In this document: piece after piece, positions 16,512 to 25,778 of the stretch
Layout of the letters: each line of letters starts with the position of its first letter
Position numbering within the stretch: the stretch's first letter is position 1
From: Cellulomonas sp. Leaf334
GTDB taxonomy: Bacteria > Actinomycetota > Actinomycetes > Actinomycetales > Cellulomonadaceae
Length of the DNA: 64,000 nt
NCBI RefSeq assembly: GCF_001424195.1
Contig: NZ_LMOO01000001.1
Span: forward strand, 2,090,812 to 2,154,811
Direction: 5' to 3'
Program-made: the position numbers and the translations under genes
Notes under the pieces: generated by a model
What the model was told of the DNA's origin: nothing
What the model saw: only the letters and a program-made list of their open reading frames with translations
Database searches by the model: none

Positions 16512-19043
16512 CTACAGCTCGCCGGTCTTCTGCAGGTACCGCATGGCCGCCCAGCCGATCGGGATCCGCAGCCAGTAGGTGGCCACGCGGAAGAGCACCG
16601 CGACCGACGTGGCGATACCGGCGTTGATGCCGGTGGTGGTGGTCAGCGCGGTGGCGAGGGCAAGCTCGATGGTGCCCATGCCGCCAGGCGTCGGGACCAG
16701 TGCTCCGGCCGTGTTGCCGGCCAGGTAGACGAGCGCCACCTGGATCAGGCTGGCCTCCTGCCCGAACGCGGCCAGGCTGGCGTCGAACGCGAAGATGAAG
16801 CCGAGCGTCATGAGCAGGTTGCCGCTGACGGCCAGCGCCAGACGCCACGGCTGCCCGAGCACCTCGATGAGCCGCGGCCACGTCTGCCGCAGGGTCGGCA
16901 TCGTCTTGGCGAGCACCCACTGGCGGACCTTGGGCACCAGCAGCCCCGACGCGACGAGCGCGGCGACGATCCCGATGGCGAAGAGCACGCCCGGGGAGAT
17001 CGGCAGTGCCGACTCGTTGGAGCCGGACGCGAGGCTGAGCACGAGGAGCAGTGCGAGGGTCACCACGAACTGGCTGACCTGCACCAGGGCGACGGTCGCT
17101 GCCGCGAGGCTCGTCGACACGCCACGCCGCGTGAGCATGCGGAGGTTGAGCGCGGCCGGGCCGATGCCCGCAGGAGCGGCCAGCCCGACGAAGGTCGCCG
17201 CGGTCTGCACCAGGGTCGCGCGCCAGAAGGGCAGCTTGACCGGGGAGAACGCGACGAACGCCAGCGCGGCACCGAACAGCGTGACGAGGCCGAGCGCGAA
17301 CGCGACGACCGTCCAGCGCCAGTCGCCCTTGGACAGGGCGGAGGTGATCTCGTCGACGTTGATGCTGGTGATGACGAAGACGATCGCGACGATCGGCACC
17401 AGGATCGTGAGCACGGTCCGGGCGCCGAACCGGACCAGCTGCTGCGGGGCGACGTCGGCCTCGGGCAGGTGGGCGACGAGCGCGGACCGGAGCTCGGCGA
17501 GCACCTTCTTGTTCACCCGCATCTCGTCGCGGGTGAGGCGCGGCAACGTGATCATCTGCAGGAGCGGCCCGATCGCAGCGATGTGCTCGTCGGGCAGGAC
17601 GGCGGCCGCGGAGTCGAGGGCCCGGGTGGCGCCGACCCGCAGGGCGAGCAGCGCCAGCAGCTGGGTGGTGTCCATCCGCCGCGCGAGCTCCGAGGACGCG
17701 ACGTCGCCCTGCTCCCAGCTGGTCAGCCAGACGATGGGGCGCCCGACGACCATCTCCACGAGCAGCACGTCGCTGGTCAGCGACCGGTGCGCGATGCCGG
17801 CGTCGTGCGCGAGCTGGAGCTGGGCCCAGATCTCCTGGAGCACCTCGTCGGTGAGCTGCTCGGAGTCGAGGTCGCCCAGCGGCACGGCGCGGTCGGGCCG
17901 CTCCTGCACGAGCAGCATCGAGTCGTCGGCCTCCGCCATGCTCAGCAGCCGGGGCGTGCGGACCCCGGCCGCGCGAGCGGCGTAGGCCAGCAGCGCGGCA
18001 CGCTCGGCGGCCTGCCGGAGGGACACGACGGAGCGCCCCTCGATCCCGCGCATCCGCAGGGACCGCCACAGCCGGGTCAGCATGCCGACCACCTGCCGGT
18101 CGCCGTCGACGACGACCAGGTCGAGCTCCTGGCCGTCGCGCGTCGTCAGCTCGTAGAGGCGGTGGTCGGTGGACCGGGTCAGCGCCCGCGCAGCCTGGTC
18201 GCCGTCGAGGCCGGGGGCGTCCTGGGGCGTGGTCTCGTCGGCCACCCGGAGGAGCCGCACGGGCTCGATGCCGGCCCGTCGGACACCCGCGACGAGACTG
18301 TCCCCGTAGGCCCGCTCGGACACGACCCCCGACAGGTACCGCACCGCGAGCCCGGTCACGCGACCGATGAGGAAGGAGACGACCAGGCCGGGCAGGGACA
18401 CCCCGGCGGTGATGAGCAGGACGCCGACGGCGAACCACAGCAGGTTCCACGACCACTTGACCGTGCGGCGTCGGCCACGGGGCCCCACCACGGTGAGCAG
18501 CCCGACGAGCAGCGCGACGTACCCGGGGAGGACCACCTTCCACTCGCCACCCGAGCGGATGGCCATCCCGATGATGAGCTCCTCGGAGCCGAAGGTCTCG
18601 ATCGCCCAGATGACCGCGACGTTGAGGACCACGGCCGCGAACGCCGCGATCAGGCCTTCGAGCAGCTGTCGGCCCAGCCGGCGGAACGCGAGCTCGGTGA
18701 TGACGGCGAGCGGAACGGCGATCGTGACGAAGCCCTCGAGCCCGCGCCGGGGGACGAAGAGGATCCGGTTCAGCAGGGTGGCGAACCCCTGGACGTCCTC
18801 GGCCACGCCGGACGTCGTGTTGTGCGCGTAGGTGGCCAGGACGAGGACGAGCGCGATGCCGAGGGCCGACAGGACCATGCCGAGCAGGTCGCTCGGGTGG
18901 TGCACGCGGACGTCGGGGACGTCGACGATCTCGACGTCCGCCGGGGGCGTGTCGGCGGCGGGTGCGGCGTCGCCGAGGGGCGCGGGGACGTCGGCGGCGG
19001 TACCCGCGTCGACGTCCGCGCGGCTGGCGGGCGTCGCGGACAT
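16512..19043 (-). CDS. Flippase-like (LPG-synthase TM family) protein with embedded pseudokinase
   Basis: An 843-residue membrane protein in three parts. An N-terminal block with several membrane helices (about 53-230) is followed by a soluble kinase-like domain (about 245-520) and a C-terminal AglD/MprF-type flippase domain with about eight helices (540-843) that contains the family signature PTPGGMGTIELAL. In the kinase-like part the catalytic loop reads HRSLTSDVLLVE (from 419), where a protein kinase would have HRDLKxxN: the catalytic Asp is Ser, so phosphotransfer is doubtful. Related large actinobacterial proteins exist but their lipid substrate is unknown. The N-terminal 50 residues are acidic and disordered. 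Confidence 0.85.
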   Translation of the reverse strand: MSATPASRADVDAGTAADVPAPLGDAAPAADTPPADVEIVDVPDVRVHHPSDLLGMVLSALGIALVLVLATYAHNTTSGVAEDVQGFATLLNRILFVPRRGLEGFVTIAVPLAVITELAFRRLGRQLLEGLIAAFAAVVLNVAVIWAIETFGSEELIIGMAIRSGGEWKVVLPGYVALLVGLLTVVGPRGRRRTVKWSWNLLWFAVGVLLITAGVSLPGLVVSFLIGRVTGLAVRYLSGVVSERAYGDSLVAGVRRAGIEPVRLLRVADETTPQDAPGLDGDQAARALTRSTDHRLYELTTRDGQELDLVVVDGDRQVVGMLTRLWRSLRMRGIEGRSVVSLRQAAERAALLAYAARAAGVRTPRLLSMAEADDSMLLVQERPDRAVPLGDLDSEQLTDEVLQEIWAQLQLAHDAGIAHRSLTSDVLLVEMVVGRPIVWLTSWEQGDVASSELARRMDTTQLLALLALRVGATRALDSAAAVLPDEHIAAIGPLLQMITLPRLTRDEMRVNKKVLAELRSALVAHLPEADVAPQQLVRFGARTVLTILVPIVAIVFVITSINVDEITSALSKGDWRWTVVAFALGLVTLFGAALAFVAFSPVKLPFWRATLVQTAATFVGLAAPAGIGPAALNLRMLTRRGVSTSLAAATVALVQVSQFVVTLALLLVLSLASGSNESALPISPGVLFAIGIVAALVASGLLVPKVRQWVLAKTMPTLRQTWPRLIEVLGQPWRLALAVSGNLLMTLGFIFAFDASLAAFGQEASLIQVALVYLAGNTAGALVPTPGGMGTIELALATALTTTTGINAGIATSVAVLFRVATYWLRIPIGWAAMRYLQKTGEL

Positions 19044-19216
19044 AGGGGCGAGTCTAGGCAGCCGTCCCGCTCCCGCCCGTCGAAGCGGGCGGGCGGCGCC
19101 GATCCGCTCGTTGACCTGCCGGTTCGCGGGCTCCGCGCGAGTCGCGGCGGTTCGTCCGGGTCGTCCACTACCGTGGCGCTCGACAGCTCATCGAACCGCT
19201 CCTCGTGGAGGCACCG

Positions 19217-19810
19217 ATGTCAGACGACCTGACTGCCGCCGACGTCTCGGCCGCGCTGACCCGCCGCTCCTGGTGGGTCCCGGTCCTCCGGGGGACGGTG
19301 CTGCTGGTGCTGGGTCTGCTGATGCTCGTGCAGCCGCTCTGGTCGGTGACGGCCCTCGTCTGGATCTTCGGCATCTTCGCGCTGCTGGACGGCATCGTCA
19401 CCGTCGTCCAGTGGTTCGTGAACCGCAAGGAGCCCGGTGCGGGGTGGTTCCTGCTGTCGGGCCTGGTCGGGATCGGCTTCGGTGTCGTGGTCGTGCTCTG
19501 GACCCCCGAGACGGCGCAGATCCTCTTCTACCTGATCGCCGGCTGGGTGCTCGTCCTCGGGGTGCTCGGGATCATCGCGTCGGTCGTGCTCTACCGGGCG
19601 CGGGACGCGGGCTGGTACTGGGTGCTGACCTTCGGCCTGGTGAACTTCCTGTTCGGCCTGCTGCTCCTGACGCACCCGCAGGAGTCCGTGAAGGTCGTCG
19701 TCGTGCTGCTGGGGCTCTTCGCGTTCGTCGGTGGTGTCGTCCTGGTGGTCAGCGGGTTCGCGACGAAGCAGGCCGTCAACGAGCTCGGGACCAGCTCGGC
19801 GACCGTCTGA
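19217..19810 (+). CDS. HdeD-like DUF308 membrane protein
   Basis: A 197-residue protein with six membrane helices in three hairpins, typical of the HdeD/DUF308 family (in E. coli linked to acid resistance). The repeated hairpins each start near a W/Y-rich turn (RRSWWVPVLRG; GAGWFLLSGL; DAGWYWVLTF). GGAGG precedes ATG 19217 by six bases; an upstream GTG (19205) is less likely. It converges on the CPBP protease gene with 3 bp between stops. Confidence 0.88.
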   Translation: MSDDLTAADVSAALTRRSWWVPVLRGTVLLVLGLLMLVQPLWSVTALVWIFGIFALLDGIVTVVQWFVNRKEPGAGWFLLSGLVGIGFGVVVVLWTPETAQILFYLIAGWVLVLGVLGIIASVVLYRARDAGWYWVLTFGLVNFLFGLLLLTHPQESVKVVVVLLGLFAFVGGVVLVVSGFATKQAVNELGTSSATV

Positions 19811-19813
19811 CGC

Positions 19814-20635
19814 TCAGTTGAGCCCGATCGCCGCGATCCACGCGGCGGGGATCAGGGAGTAGCCGACGAACACGACCGTGTCCATGATCGTGTGCGCCAT
19901 CACGAGCGGCATCACCCGTCGCTTGCGCCGGTAGTACTCGGCGAACAGCAGGCCCATGATCACGTTCCCGACGAACGCGCCCCACCCCTGGTACAGGTGG
20001 TACGAACCGCGCACGAGCGCGCTGGTGACGACGATCGCGGGGGCGCTCCAGCGCAGCTCGCGCAGCCGTTCCATGAGGTAGCCGACGACGATGACCTCCT
20101 CGAGCAGCGCGTTCTGCAGCGCGGCGAGGAGCAGCACGGGGATGGTCCACCACGCGGCGTTCAGCGCGGCGGCCTGTACCTCGACGGCGAGCCCGAGGGT
20201 CCGCGCGACCGCGTAGAGGCCCAGGCCCGGGATGCCGATCGCGGCGGCCAGACCGACGCCGACCGCCAGGTCCCGCCAGGGGCGGGTGAACTCCAGGCCG
20301 ATGCGGCGGACCGCCGACTTCCCGTTGGCGGACAACAGGTAGAGCGCGAGCGCGACCGGCACCAGCGCGAAGCCGACCTGCAGCAGCTGGTAGGTCAGGT
20401 CCAGCCACGGGCGGGGGGACCGGCTCGGGTTGAGCGTCGTCGTCTGGTCGCCGAGCGGGGGGCCGGCGGTGAGCCGGTCGATGATGTTGACGACCGCGTA
20501 GAGGCCCGACTTGCCGAGCGAGAGCCCGAGGACGATCCAGATCTCGGTGGTGATCCGTCGGCGGTAGGCGCGTTCGCCGGGCGGCGGGGCGACGCCGACG
20601 GCGATGGGCGCGTCGGCGGGCGGCGGCGCGGTCAT
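19814..20635 (-). CDS. CPBP-family intramembrane metalloprotease
   Basis: A 273-residue membrane protein with about seven helices. The CPBP/Abi motifs are present: motif 1 LLEEVIVVGYL, motif 2 RGSYHLYQGWGAFVGNVIMGLLFAEYY, and motif 3 MPLVMAHTIMDT. The two Glu and the two His residues would hold the catalytic metal. Bacterial members process membrane proteins or confer bacteriocin immunity; the substrate is unknown. The ATG at 20635 is chosen over an upstream frame that lacks sequence typical of the family. Confidence 0.88.
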   Translation of the reverse strand: MTAPPPADAPIAVGVAPPPGERAYRRRITTEIWIVLGLSLGKSGLYAVVNIIDRLTAGPPLGDQTTTLNPSRSPRPWLDLTYQLLQVGFALVPVALALYLLSANGKSAVRRIGLEFTRPWRDLAVGVGLAAAIGIPGLGLYAVARTLGLAVEVQAAALNAAWWTIPVLLLAALQNALLEEVIVVGYLMERLRELRWSAPAIVVTSALVRGSYHLYQGWGAFVGNVIMGLLFAEYYRRKRRVMPLVMAHTIMDTVVFVGYSLIPAAWIAAIGLN

Positions 20636-20707
20636 GCCCGAAGCGTAGGCCGGGTCGCTGGGTGCCACCTGGACGTCGCCTGGGTAGGGGGTTGCGCGCC
20701 GGGGTAC

Positions 20708-20737
20708 TTGCAAACTACTTTGTGGTGCAAACCTTTG
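20708..20737. promoter_or_regulatory. Putative operator: repeated CAAA/TTTG half-sites
   Basis: The direct repeats TGCAAAC at 20709-20715 and 20726-20732 are 17 bp apart. Each is followed by TTTG (20719-20722, 20734-20737), giving CAAACTACTTTG and CAAACCTTTG. The array ends nine bases before the ATG of an operon that encodes its own winged-helix regulator, the likely binder. Confidence 0.5.
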
Positions 20738-20745
20738 GAGGATCG

Positions 20746-21375
20746 ATGACCACCGACGAACCGCGACCCGACGCCGACGCGGCCCCTGATCTCGCCGACG
20801 CGCTCGCGATCATCGCCGCGCAGCGGGCGCGCGCCGACGACACCCGTCCCGTGGGTGCGCTGTTGTTCGGGGTCTGGGGCGCCGCCTGGCTCGTCGGGTA
20901 CGGCGCACTGTGGCTGACGGCCCGCGACGACGGCGACGCGTCGCTGCTCGCCGTCGGGGTGGCGATCACCGCCGGCGTCGTCGCGCTCGTCGTGACGATC
21001 ACGCACGTGCTCCACCGGACACGCGGGATCGCCGGGGCCAGTGCCCGGGAGGGCGCCCTGTACGGCCTCGCGTGGCCCGTCGCGTTCCTCGCGCAGAGCA
21101 TGATCGTCGGTGGGCTCTCCCAGGCGGGGGCCTCCGGCGAGGTGATCTCGCTCGCGGCGAACGCCATCGCGGCCCTGGTGGTCGGCCTGCTCTACATCGC
21201 CGGTGGCCTGCTCTGGCGCGCGACCTCCATGTACGTGCTCGGCGCCTGGATGGCGCTGACGGGCGCGGCGGCGGCCCTCACGGGGTTCCCGGACTCCTAC
21301 CTGGTGATGGCGGTCGCCGGGGGTGGCGGGATGCTCGTCGGCGCCCTCGTCGTGACGGTCCGCTCCCGTGGCTGA
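20746..21375 (+). CDS. Multi-pass membrane protein of unknown function
   Basis: A 209-residue protein with a soluble acidic N-terminus (about 1-40) and roughly six hydrophobic segments. It heads an operon with a winged-helix regulator, an ABC ATPase and an ABC permease, so it may sense or assist the transported substrate. GGAGG lies six bases before the ATG. I recognise no catalytic motif. Confidence 0.8.
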   Translation: MTTDEPRPDADAAPDLADALAIIAAQRARADDTRPVGALLFGVWGAAWLVGYGALWLTARDDGDASLLAVGVAITAGVVALVVTITHVLHRTRGIAGASAREGALYGLAWPVAFLAQSMIVGGLSQAGASGEVISLAANAIAALVVGLLYIAGGLLWRATSMYVLGAWMALTGAAAALTGFPDSYLVMAVAGGGGMLVGALVVTVRSRG

Positions 21376-21670
21376 GGTCGAGCTGGACCCCGTCATCCAC
21401 GCGCAGGCACGACTGCGCGTCGTCGCGACCCTGGCGTCTCTCGGCGCCCACGACCGCATCGCCTTCCCACGGCTGCAGAAGCTGCTCGACATGACCGCGG
21501 GAAACCTGTCCACCCATCTGCGCCGACTCGAGGAGGCGGACTACGTGCTCATCACGAAGACCCATGAAGGCCGGACCCCGGCCACGTACGTGGAGCTCAC
21601 GCTCGCGGGACGGCTGGCGTTCCAGACCTACACGCAGTCGCTGCGCGCGCTGCTCGGCGGTGCGTCATGA
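21368..21670 (+). CDS. Winged-helix transcriptional regulator (HTH_27/MarR-like)
   Basis: A 100-residue regulator consisting almost entirely of a winged helix: LRVVATLASLGAHDRIAFPRLQKLLDMTAGNLSTHLRRLEEADYVLITKTHEGRTPATYVELT. Small proteins of this type commonly repress adjacent transporter genes. The GTG start overlaps the upstream stop by 8 bp, and its stop overlaps the ABC ATPase start by 4 bp, so the four genes form one operon. The CAAA/TTTG array upstream of the operon is the candidate operator. Confidence 0.88.
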   Translation: MAEVELDPVIHAQARLRVVATLASLGAHDRIAFPRLQKLLDMTAGNLSTHLRRLEEADYVLITKTHEGRTPATYVELTLAGRLAFQTYTQSLRALLGGAS

Positions 21671-22566
21671 CCGCCGTCGTCGAGCTGACCGGCGTCACCC
21701 GCACGTTCGGCGCGGTCACCGCGCTGGACGACGTGTCGCTCACCGTCGGGGAGGGGCAGCTCGTCGGGCTGCTGGGCCCCAACGGCGCCGGCAAGACGAC
21801 CCTGCTCAGCCTGGTCAGCGGCCTGCGTCGCGCGGACTCCGGCACGGTCCGGCTGTTCGGCGCCGACCCGCGCGCCGCGTCGTCGCGGATCGCGCTCGGC
21901 ACCACGCCGCAGGAGACCGGCCTGCCGCCGACGCTGACGGTCGGGGAGGTCGTGGACCTCGTCGCGAAGCACTACCCGGCCCCCATGACGCGGGCCGAGG
22001 TGCTCGCGCGGTTCGGGCTGGAGGACCTGGTCGCGCGTCAGACGGGCGGGCTGTCGGGCGGGCAGAAGCGGCGGCTCGCGGTCGCGCTCGCGCTGGTCGG
22101 GCGGCCGCGGCTGGTGCTTCTCGACGAGCCGACCACCGGCCTCGACGTCGAGGCGCGGCACATCCTGTGGCAGGCGCTGCGCGACTACCACGCCGACGGT
22201 GCGACCGTGCTGCTGACCAGCCACTACCTGGAGGAGATCGAGGCGCTCGCCGAGCGCGTCGTCGTGATCGGCGGCGGTCGCGTGCTCGCCGACGACAGCC
22301 TCGCGTCGGTGCTCGGCCTCGTCGCGCTGCGCCGGGTCGTGCTCTCGCTGCCGCCGGGCCTCGACGTCGACCTCGCCCGCCTGCCGGGTGCGTACAGCGC
22401 GCAGCAGGGCCTCGACGGGCGCTGGACGGTGCTCGCGAACGACGCCGACCGGCTCGTGCGGGCGCTCGTCGTCGACGACGTCCCGTTCCACGACCTGGAG
22501 CTGCGCGGGGCGTCCCTCGAAGAGGCGTTCCTGTCCCTCACGACCACGGAGGAGGTCGCCCGATGA
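21667..22566 (+). CDS. ABC transporter ATP-binding protein (exporter type)
   Basis: A 299-residue ATPase. The Walker A is GPNGAGKTT (37-45), the signature is LSGGQ (129-133), and the Walker B is LLDEPTTGLD (151-160), followed by the H-loop LLTSHYLEE. The C-terminal extension is typical of CcmA/DrrA-type exporters. It pairs with the permease that begins within its stop codon. The substrate could be a drug, lipid or peptide; no neighbouring biosynthetic gene narrows it. Confidence 0.93.
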   Translation: MTAVVELTGVTRTFGAVTALDDVSLTVGEGQLVGLLGPNGAGKTTLLSLVSGLRRADSGTVRLFGADPRAASSRIALGTTPQETGLPPTLTVGEVVDLVAKHYPAPMTRAEVLARFGLEDLVARQTGGLSGGQKRRLAVALALVGRPRLVLLDEPTTGLDVEARHILWQALRDYHADGATVLLTSHYLEEIEALAERVVVIGGGRVLADDSLASVLGLVALRRVVLSLPPGLDVDLARLPGAYSAQQGLDGRWTVLANDADRLVRALVVDDVPFHDLELRGASLEEAFLSLTTTEEVAR

Positions 22567-23351
22567 CCACGACCACGCTGACGCCGAAGCTCGGTCCACG
22601 ACCCTTCTGGGCGCTGGCCATCGTGCACGCCCGGTTCCAGTTCCTGGAGACCGTGCGCATCCCCATCGCGGTGATCGGGAACCTGCTGTTCCCGTCGCTC
22701 GCGCTGCTGTTCTTCGTCATCCCGCAGCGCGCGGTGGCCGACGACCCGGGCATCGCCACCGCCGCGGTCGCGCAGCTCGGGGTCTTCGCGGTGATGTCGA
22801 CGTGCCTGTTCTCGTTCGGCGTGGGCGTCTCGGAGGACCGCGCGATGCCGTTCGACCCGTTCCTGCGCACCCTCCCGGCGGGCGCCGGTCCGCGGCTCAC
22901 CGGCCGGGTCCTCAACGGGGTGCTCTGGTCGTACCTCGCGCTGGTGCCGCTCGTCCTCCTGGGGGCGTTCCTGACGGCGGCGACCCTGACGCCGTCCCAG
23001 GCCCTCGCCGCGGTCGTCATGGTGCCCGCGGTGGCCGTGCCGTTCCTGCTGCTCGGTCTGGCGATCGGGTACCGGCTCAGCTCGAAGGCCGCGATCGCCG
23101 TCGTGCAGGCGACCCTGTTCCCGCTGGCGTTCGCCGGTGGGCTGTTCATGCCGCCGGAGGCGTTCCCGGCGTGGCTCGACGCGATCAGCAAGCTGCTCCC
23201 GTCCCGCGCGGCTCGCGACCTCGCCGTCCAGGCGGTCACCGGCTACGAGGCGTACACCGGCGCCCTCGTGGTGATCCTCGCGTGGACGGCGGTGTTCGCG
23301 GCGCTGGCGGTCACGGCGTACCGACGCGACGAGGGCCGCCGCTTCCACTGA
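22563..23351 (+). CDS. ABC-2 type transporter permease
   Basis: A 262-residue membrane protein with six predicted helices in the ABC2 pattern, including FRIP/IPIAVIGNLLFPSLALLFFV near the start and the late GGLFMPPEAFPAWLDAISKLLPSRA segment typical of exporter permeases. It forms the membrane half of the exporter encoded by the overlapping ATPase gene. It is the last gene of the operon that starts with the membrane protein at 20746. Confidence 0.9.
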   Translation: MTTTTLTPKLGPRPFWALAIVHARFQFLETVRIPIAVIGNLLFPSLALLFFVIPQRAVADDPGIATAAVAQLGVFAVMSTCLFSFGVGVSEDRAMPFDPFLRTLPAGAGPRLTGRVLNGVLWSYLALVPLVLLGAFLTAATLTPSQALAAVVMVPAVAVPFLLLGLAIGYRLSSKAAIAVVQATLFPLAFAGGLFMPPEAFPAWLDAISKLLPSRAARDLAVQAVTGYEAYTGALVVILAWTAVFAALAVTAYRRDEGRRFH

Positions 23352-23384
23352 GGTTCGGGGAGGGCCCGCCCTGGAGGGCCCTCC

Positions 23385-25778
23385 CTACTCGAAGCGGCGC
23401 AGCCGCAGCGAGTTGCCGACGACCAGCACCGAGGACAGAGCCATCGCGGCACCGGCGATCATCGGGTTGAGCAGCCCGAGGGCGGCCAGCGGGATCGCGG
23501 CGACGTTGTAGGCGAACGCCCAGAACAGGTTCTGCTTGATCACCCGCAGGGTCCGTCGGGACAGCCGGATCGCGTCGCCGGCGGACCGCAGGTCGCCCCG
23601 GACGAGCGTGATGTCGGACGCCTCGATGGCGACGTCGGTGCCGGTGCCCATCGCCAGACCGAGGTCCGCGGTGGCCAGCGCGGCCGCGTCGTTGACCCCG
23701 TCCCCGACCATCGCGACGCGTGCGCCCTCGCGCTGCAGACGTTCCACGACGGCGACCTTGTCGGCGGGCAGGACGTGCGCGACGACGTCGGTGATCCCGA
23801 CCTCGCGGGCGGCTGCCCGGGCCGCGCCCTCGTTGTCGCCGGTGAGCAGGACCGGGCGCAGGCCGAGTGCCCGGAGCTCCGCGACCGCCTGCGCCGACGT
23901 CGGCTTGACCGGGTCGCGCAGGACCAGCACGCCGCGGGGCGAGCCGTCCCAGGCGACCATGACCGCCGTGGCCCCGTCGGCCTCGGCGGCGTCGACGGCA
24001 CCCTGGAACGCGGCCGGGTCGATGCCCTGGTCGTGCAGCCAGGCGGGCTTGCCGACGAGGACGCGCCGCCCCAGCCCGACGCCGGAGTGCGCGGTGCGCA
24101 CGACGCCGGAGACGCCGTGGCCCGCCTCGGCGCGGAAGTCGTGCACCTGGTCCGCGCCGATGACGACGCCGTCGCCACCGGTCGGGCCGTCCTGCTCCGT
24201 GACGGCGGCCGCGATGGCGCGGCCGATCGGGTGCTCGGCGAGCTGCTCGACGGCTGCGGCGTACCGGAGCACCTCGTCGTCGCCCACGACGTCCACCAGT
24301 GCCATCCGGCCCTCTGTGACGGTGCCGGTCTTGTCGAGCACGACCGTGTCGATGGTGCGGGTCTGCTCGAGGATCTCCGGACCCTTGATGAGGATGCCGC
24401 GCTGCGCGCCGCGACCGGTGCCGACCAGCAGGGCGGTCGGCGTGGCGAGGCCGAGGGCGCACGGGCACGCGATGATCAGCACGGCGACCGCGGCGGTGAA
24501 CGCGGCCTGGGCGCCGGCGCCGCTGACCAGCCAGACGACCAGGGTGCCCAGCGCGAGGACCAGCACGACCGGCACGAAGACCGCGGAGATGCGGTCGGCC
24601 AGTCGCTGCACGGGGGCCTTGCCGGTCTGGGCGGTGGCGACGAGCCGGCCGATCTGTGCCAGCCGGGTGTCCGCCCCGACGCGGGTGGCGCGCACGACGA
24701 GCGCGCCGGAGGTGTTGATGGTCGCGCCGGTGACGTCGTCGCCGGGGCCGACGTCGACGGGAACCGGCTCGCCCGTGAGCAGCGACGTGTCCAGCGCGGA
24801 CGTGCCGCTGACCACGACGCCGTCGGTCGCGACCTTCTCGCCCGGCCGGACCACGAACTCGTCGCCGACGGCCAGCCGGTCGACGGGGACGCGCCGCTCG
24901 GTGCCACCGACCAGCAGCGACACGTCCTTGGCGCCCAGGTCGAGCAGCGCGCGCAGGGCGTCGCCGGCGCGTCGGCGGGACCGGTGCTCGGCGTACCGGC
25001 CGGCGAGCAGGAACGTGGTGACGACGGCGGCGACCTCGAAGTAGAGCTCGGGCACCTCCTCCATCCCCATGGAGTCCCCCGGCCACAGCGACGGCGTCAT
25101 GACCAGACCCAGCTCGCCGGCGCCCCCGAGCAGCAGCGCCCACAGGGACCAGCCCGTCGCCGCGATGATGCCGATCGAGACGAGGGTGTCCATCGTCGAG
25201 GCGCCGTGCCGGGCCGCCCGGAACGCGGTCCGGTGGAACGGCCAGGCGGCCCAGGTGACCACGGGCAGCGCGAGCGCGGTGACCACCCACTGCCAGCCGG
25301 TGAACTGGAGGGCGGGGATCATCGAGAGGAGCAGGACGGGGACCGTCAGGACGCTCGCCACGCGCAGGCGTCCGCGCAGCTCGGTGCCGCGCGCGTCGGT
25401 CGGGGCGGACGTGTCCTCGTCGGGGTCCATGTCGTGCCCCGGCGCCATCGAGTGGCCGGACAGGGCGTGCTCGAAAGGGTCCATGTCGTGGTGCATGAAC
25501 TCCGCCGAGGAGCCGTGGTGGTCGGGCGGGGACGGCCGCGGGGCCTGGGGCGTCGGAGCGCCGACGACCGTGGCGTCGTACCCGGCGGACCGGACGGCCG
25601 CGATGAGCGCGTCGCTGTCCGTGGTCTCGTCGGCCGTGATCGTCACCCGCGCCGACTCGAGCGGCAGGTTCACGGTCGCCTCGACCCCGGGCAGGCGGTT
25701 CAGCTTCTTCTCGACACGCGCGACGCAGGAGGCGCAGGTCATGCCCTCGATCGCGAGATCGACGGTCCGGTCGGTCAC
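23385..25778 (-). CDS. copA: CopA copper-exporting P1B-type ATPase
   Basis: A 797-residue Cu(+) efflux pump. One HMA domain binds copper through Cys15 and Cys18 (GMTCASC). A His/Met/Asp-rich linker (about 87-120, HHDMDPFEHALSGHSM) probably binds copper as well. Then come the actuator TGEP (335-338), the membrane CPC (438-440), the phosphorylation site DKTGT (482-486), the HP motif EHPIG, and GDGVND. It overlaps copZ by 4 bp and lies downstream of csoR, so the operon csoR-copZ-copA is induced by copper. GTG 25778 has GGAGG upstream. Confidence 0.95.
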   Translation of the reverse strand: MTDRTVDLAIEGMTCASCVARVEKKLNRLPGVEATVNLPLESARVTITADETTDSDALIAAVRSAGYDATVVGAPTPQAPRPSPPDHHGSSAEFMHHDMDPFEHALSGHSMAPGHDMDPDEDTSAPTDARGTELRGRLRVASVLTVPVLLLSMIPALQFTGWQWVVTALALPVVTWAAWPFHRTAFRAARHGASTMDTLVSIGIIAATGWSLWALLLGGAGELGLVMTPSLWPGDSMGMEEVPELYFEVAAVVTTFLLAGRYAEHRSRRRAGDALRALLDLGAKDVSLLVGGTERRVPVDRLAVGDEFVVRPGEKVATDGVVVSGTSALDTSLLTGEPVPVDVGPGDDVTGATINTSGALVVRATRVGADTRLAQIGRLVATAQTGKAPVQRLADRISAVFVPVVLVLALGTLVVWLVSGAGAQAAFTAAVAVLIIACPCALGLATPTALLVGTGRGAQRGILIKGPEILEQTRTIDTVVLDKTGTVTEGRMALVDVVGDDEVLRYAAAVEQLAEHPIGRAIAAAVTEQDGPTGGDGVVIGADQVHDFRAEAGHGVSGVVRTAHSGVGLGRRVLVGKPAWLHDQGIDPAAFQGAVDAAEADGATAVMVAWDGSPRGVLVLRDPVKPTSAQAVAELRALGLRPVLLTGDNEGAARAAAREVGITDVVAHVLPADKVAVVERLQREGARVAMVGDGVNDAAALATADLGLAMGTGTDVAIEASDITLVRGDLRSAGDAIRLSRRTLRVIKQNLFWAFAYNVAAIPLAALGLLNPMIAGAAMALSSVLVVGNSLRLRRFE

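Noticed and set aside
16110..19232. A 1,040-codon open frame on the plus strand opposite the flippase-like gene
   Set aside because: Composition is Gly/Arg/Glu/Asp-rich without motifs, and it lies opposite a gene with clear membrane helices and family signatures.
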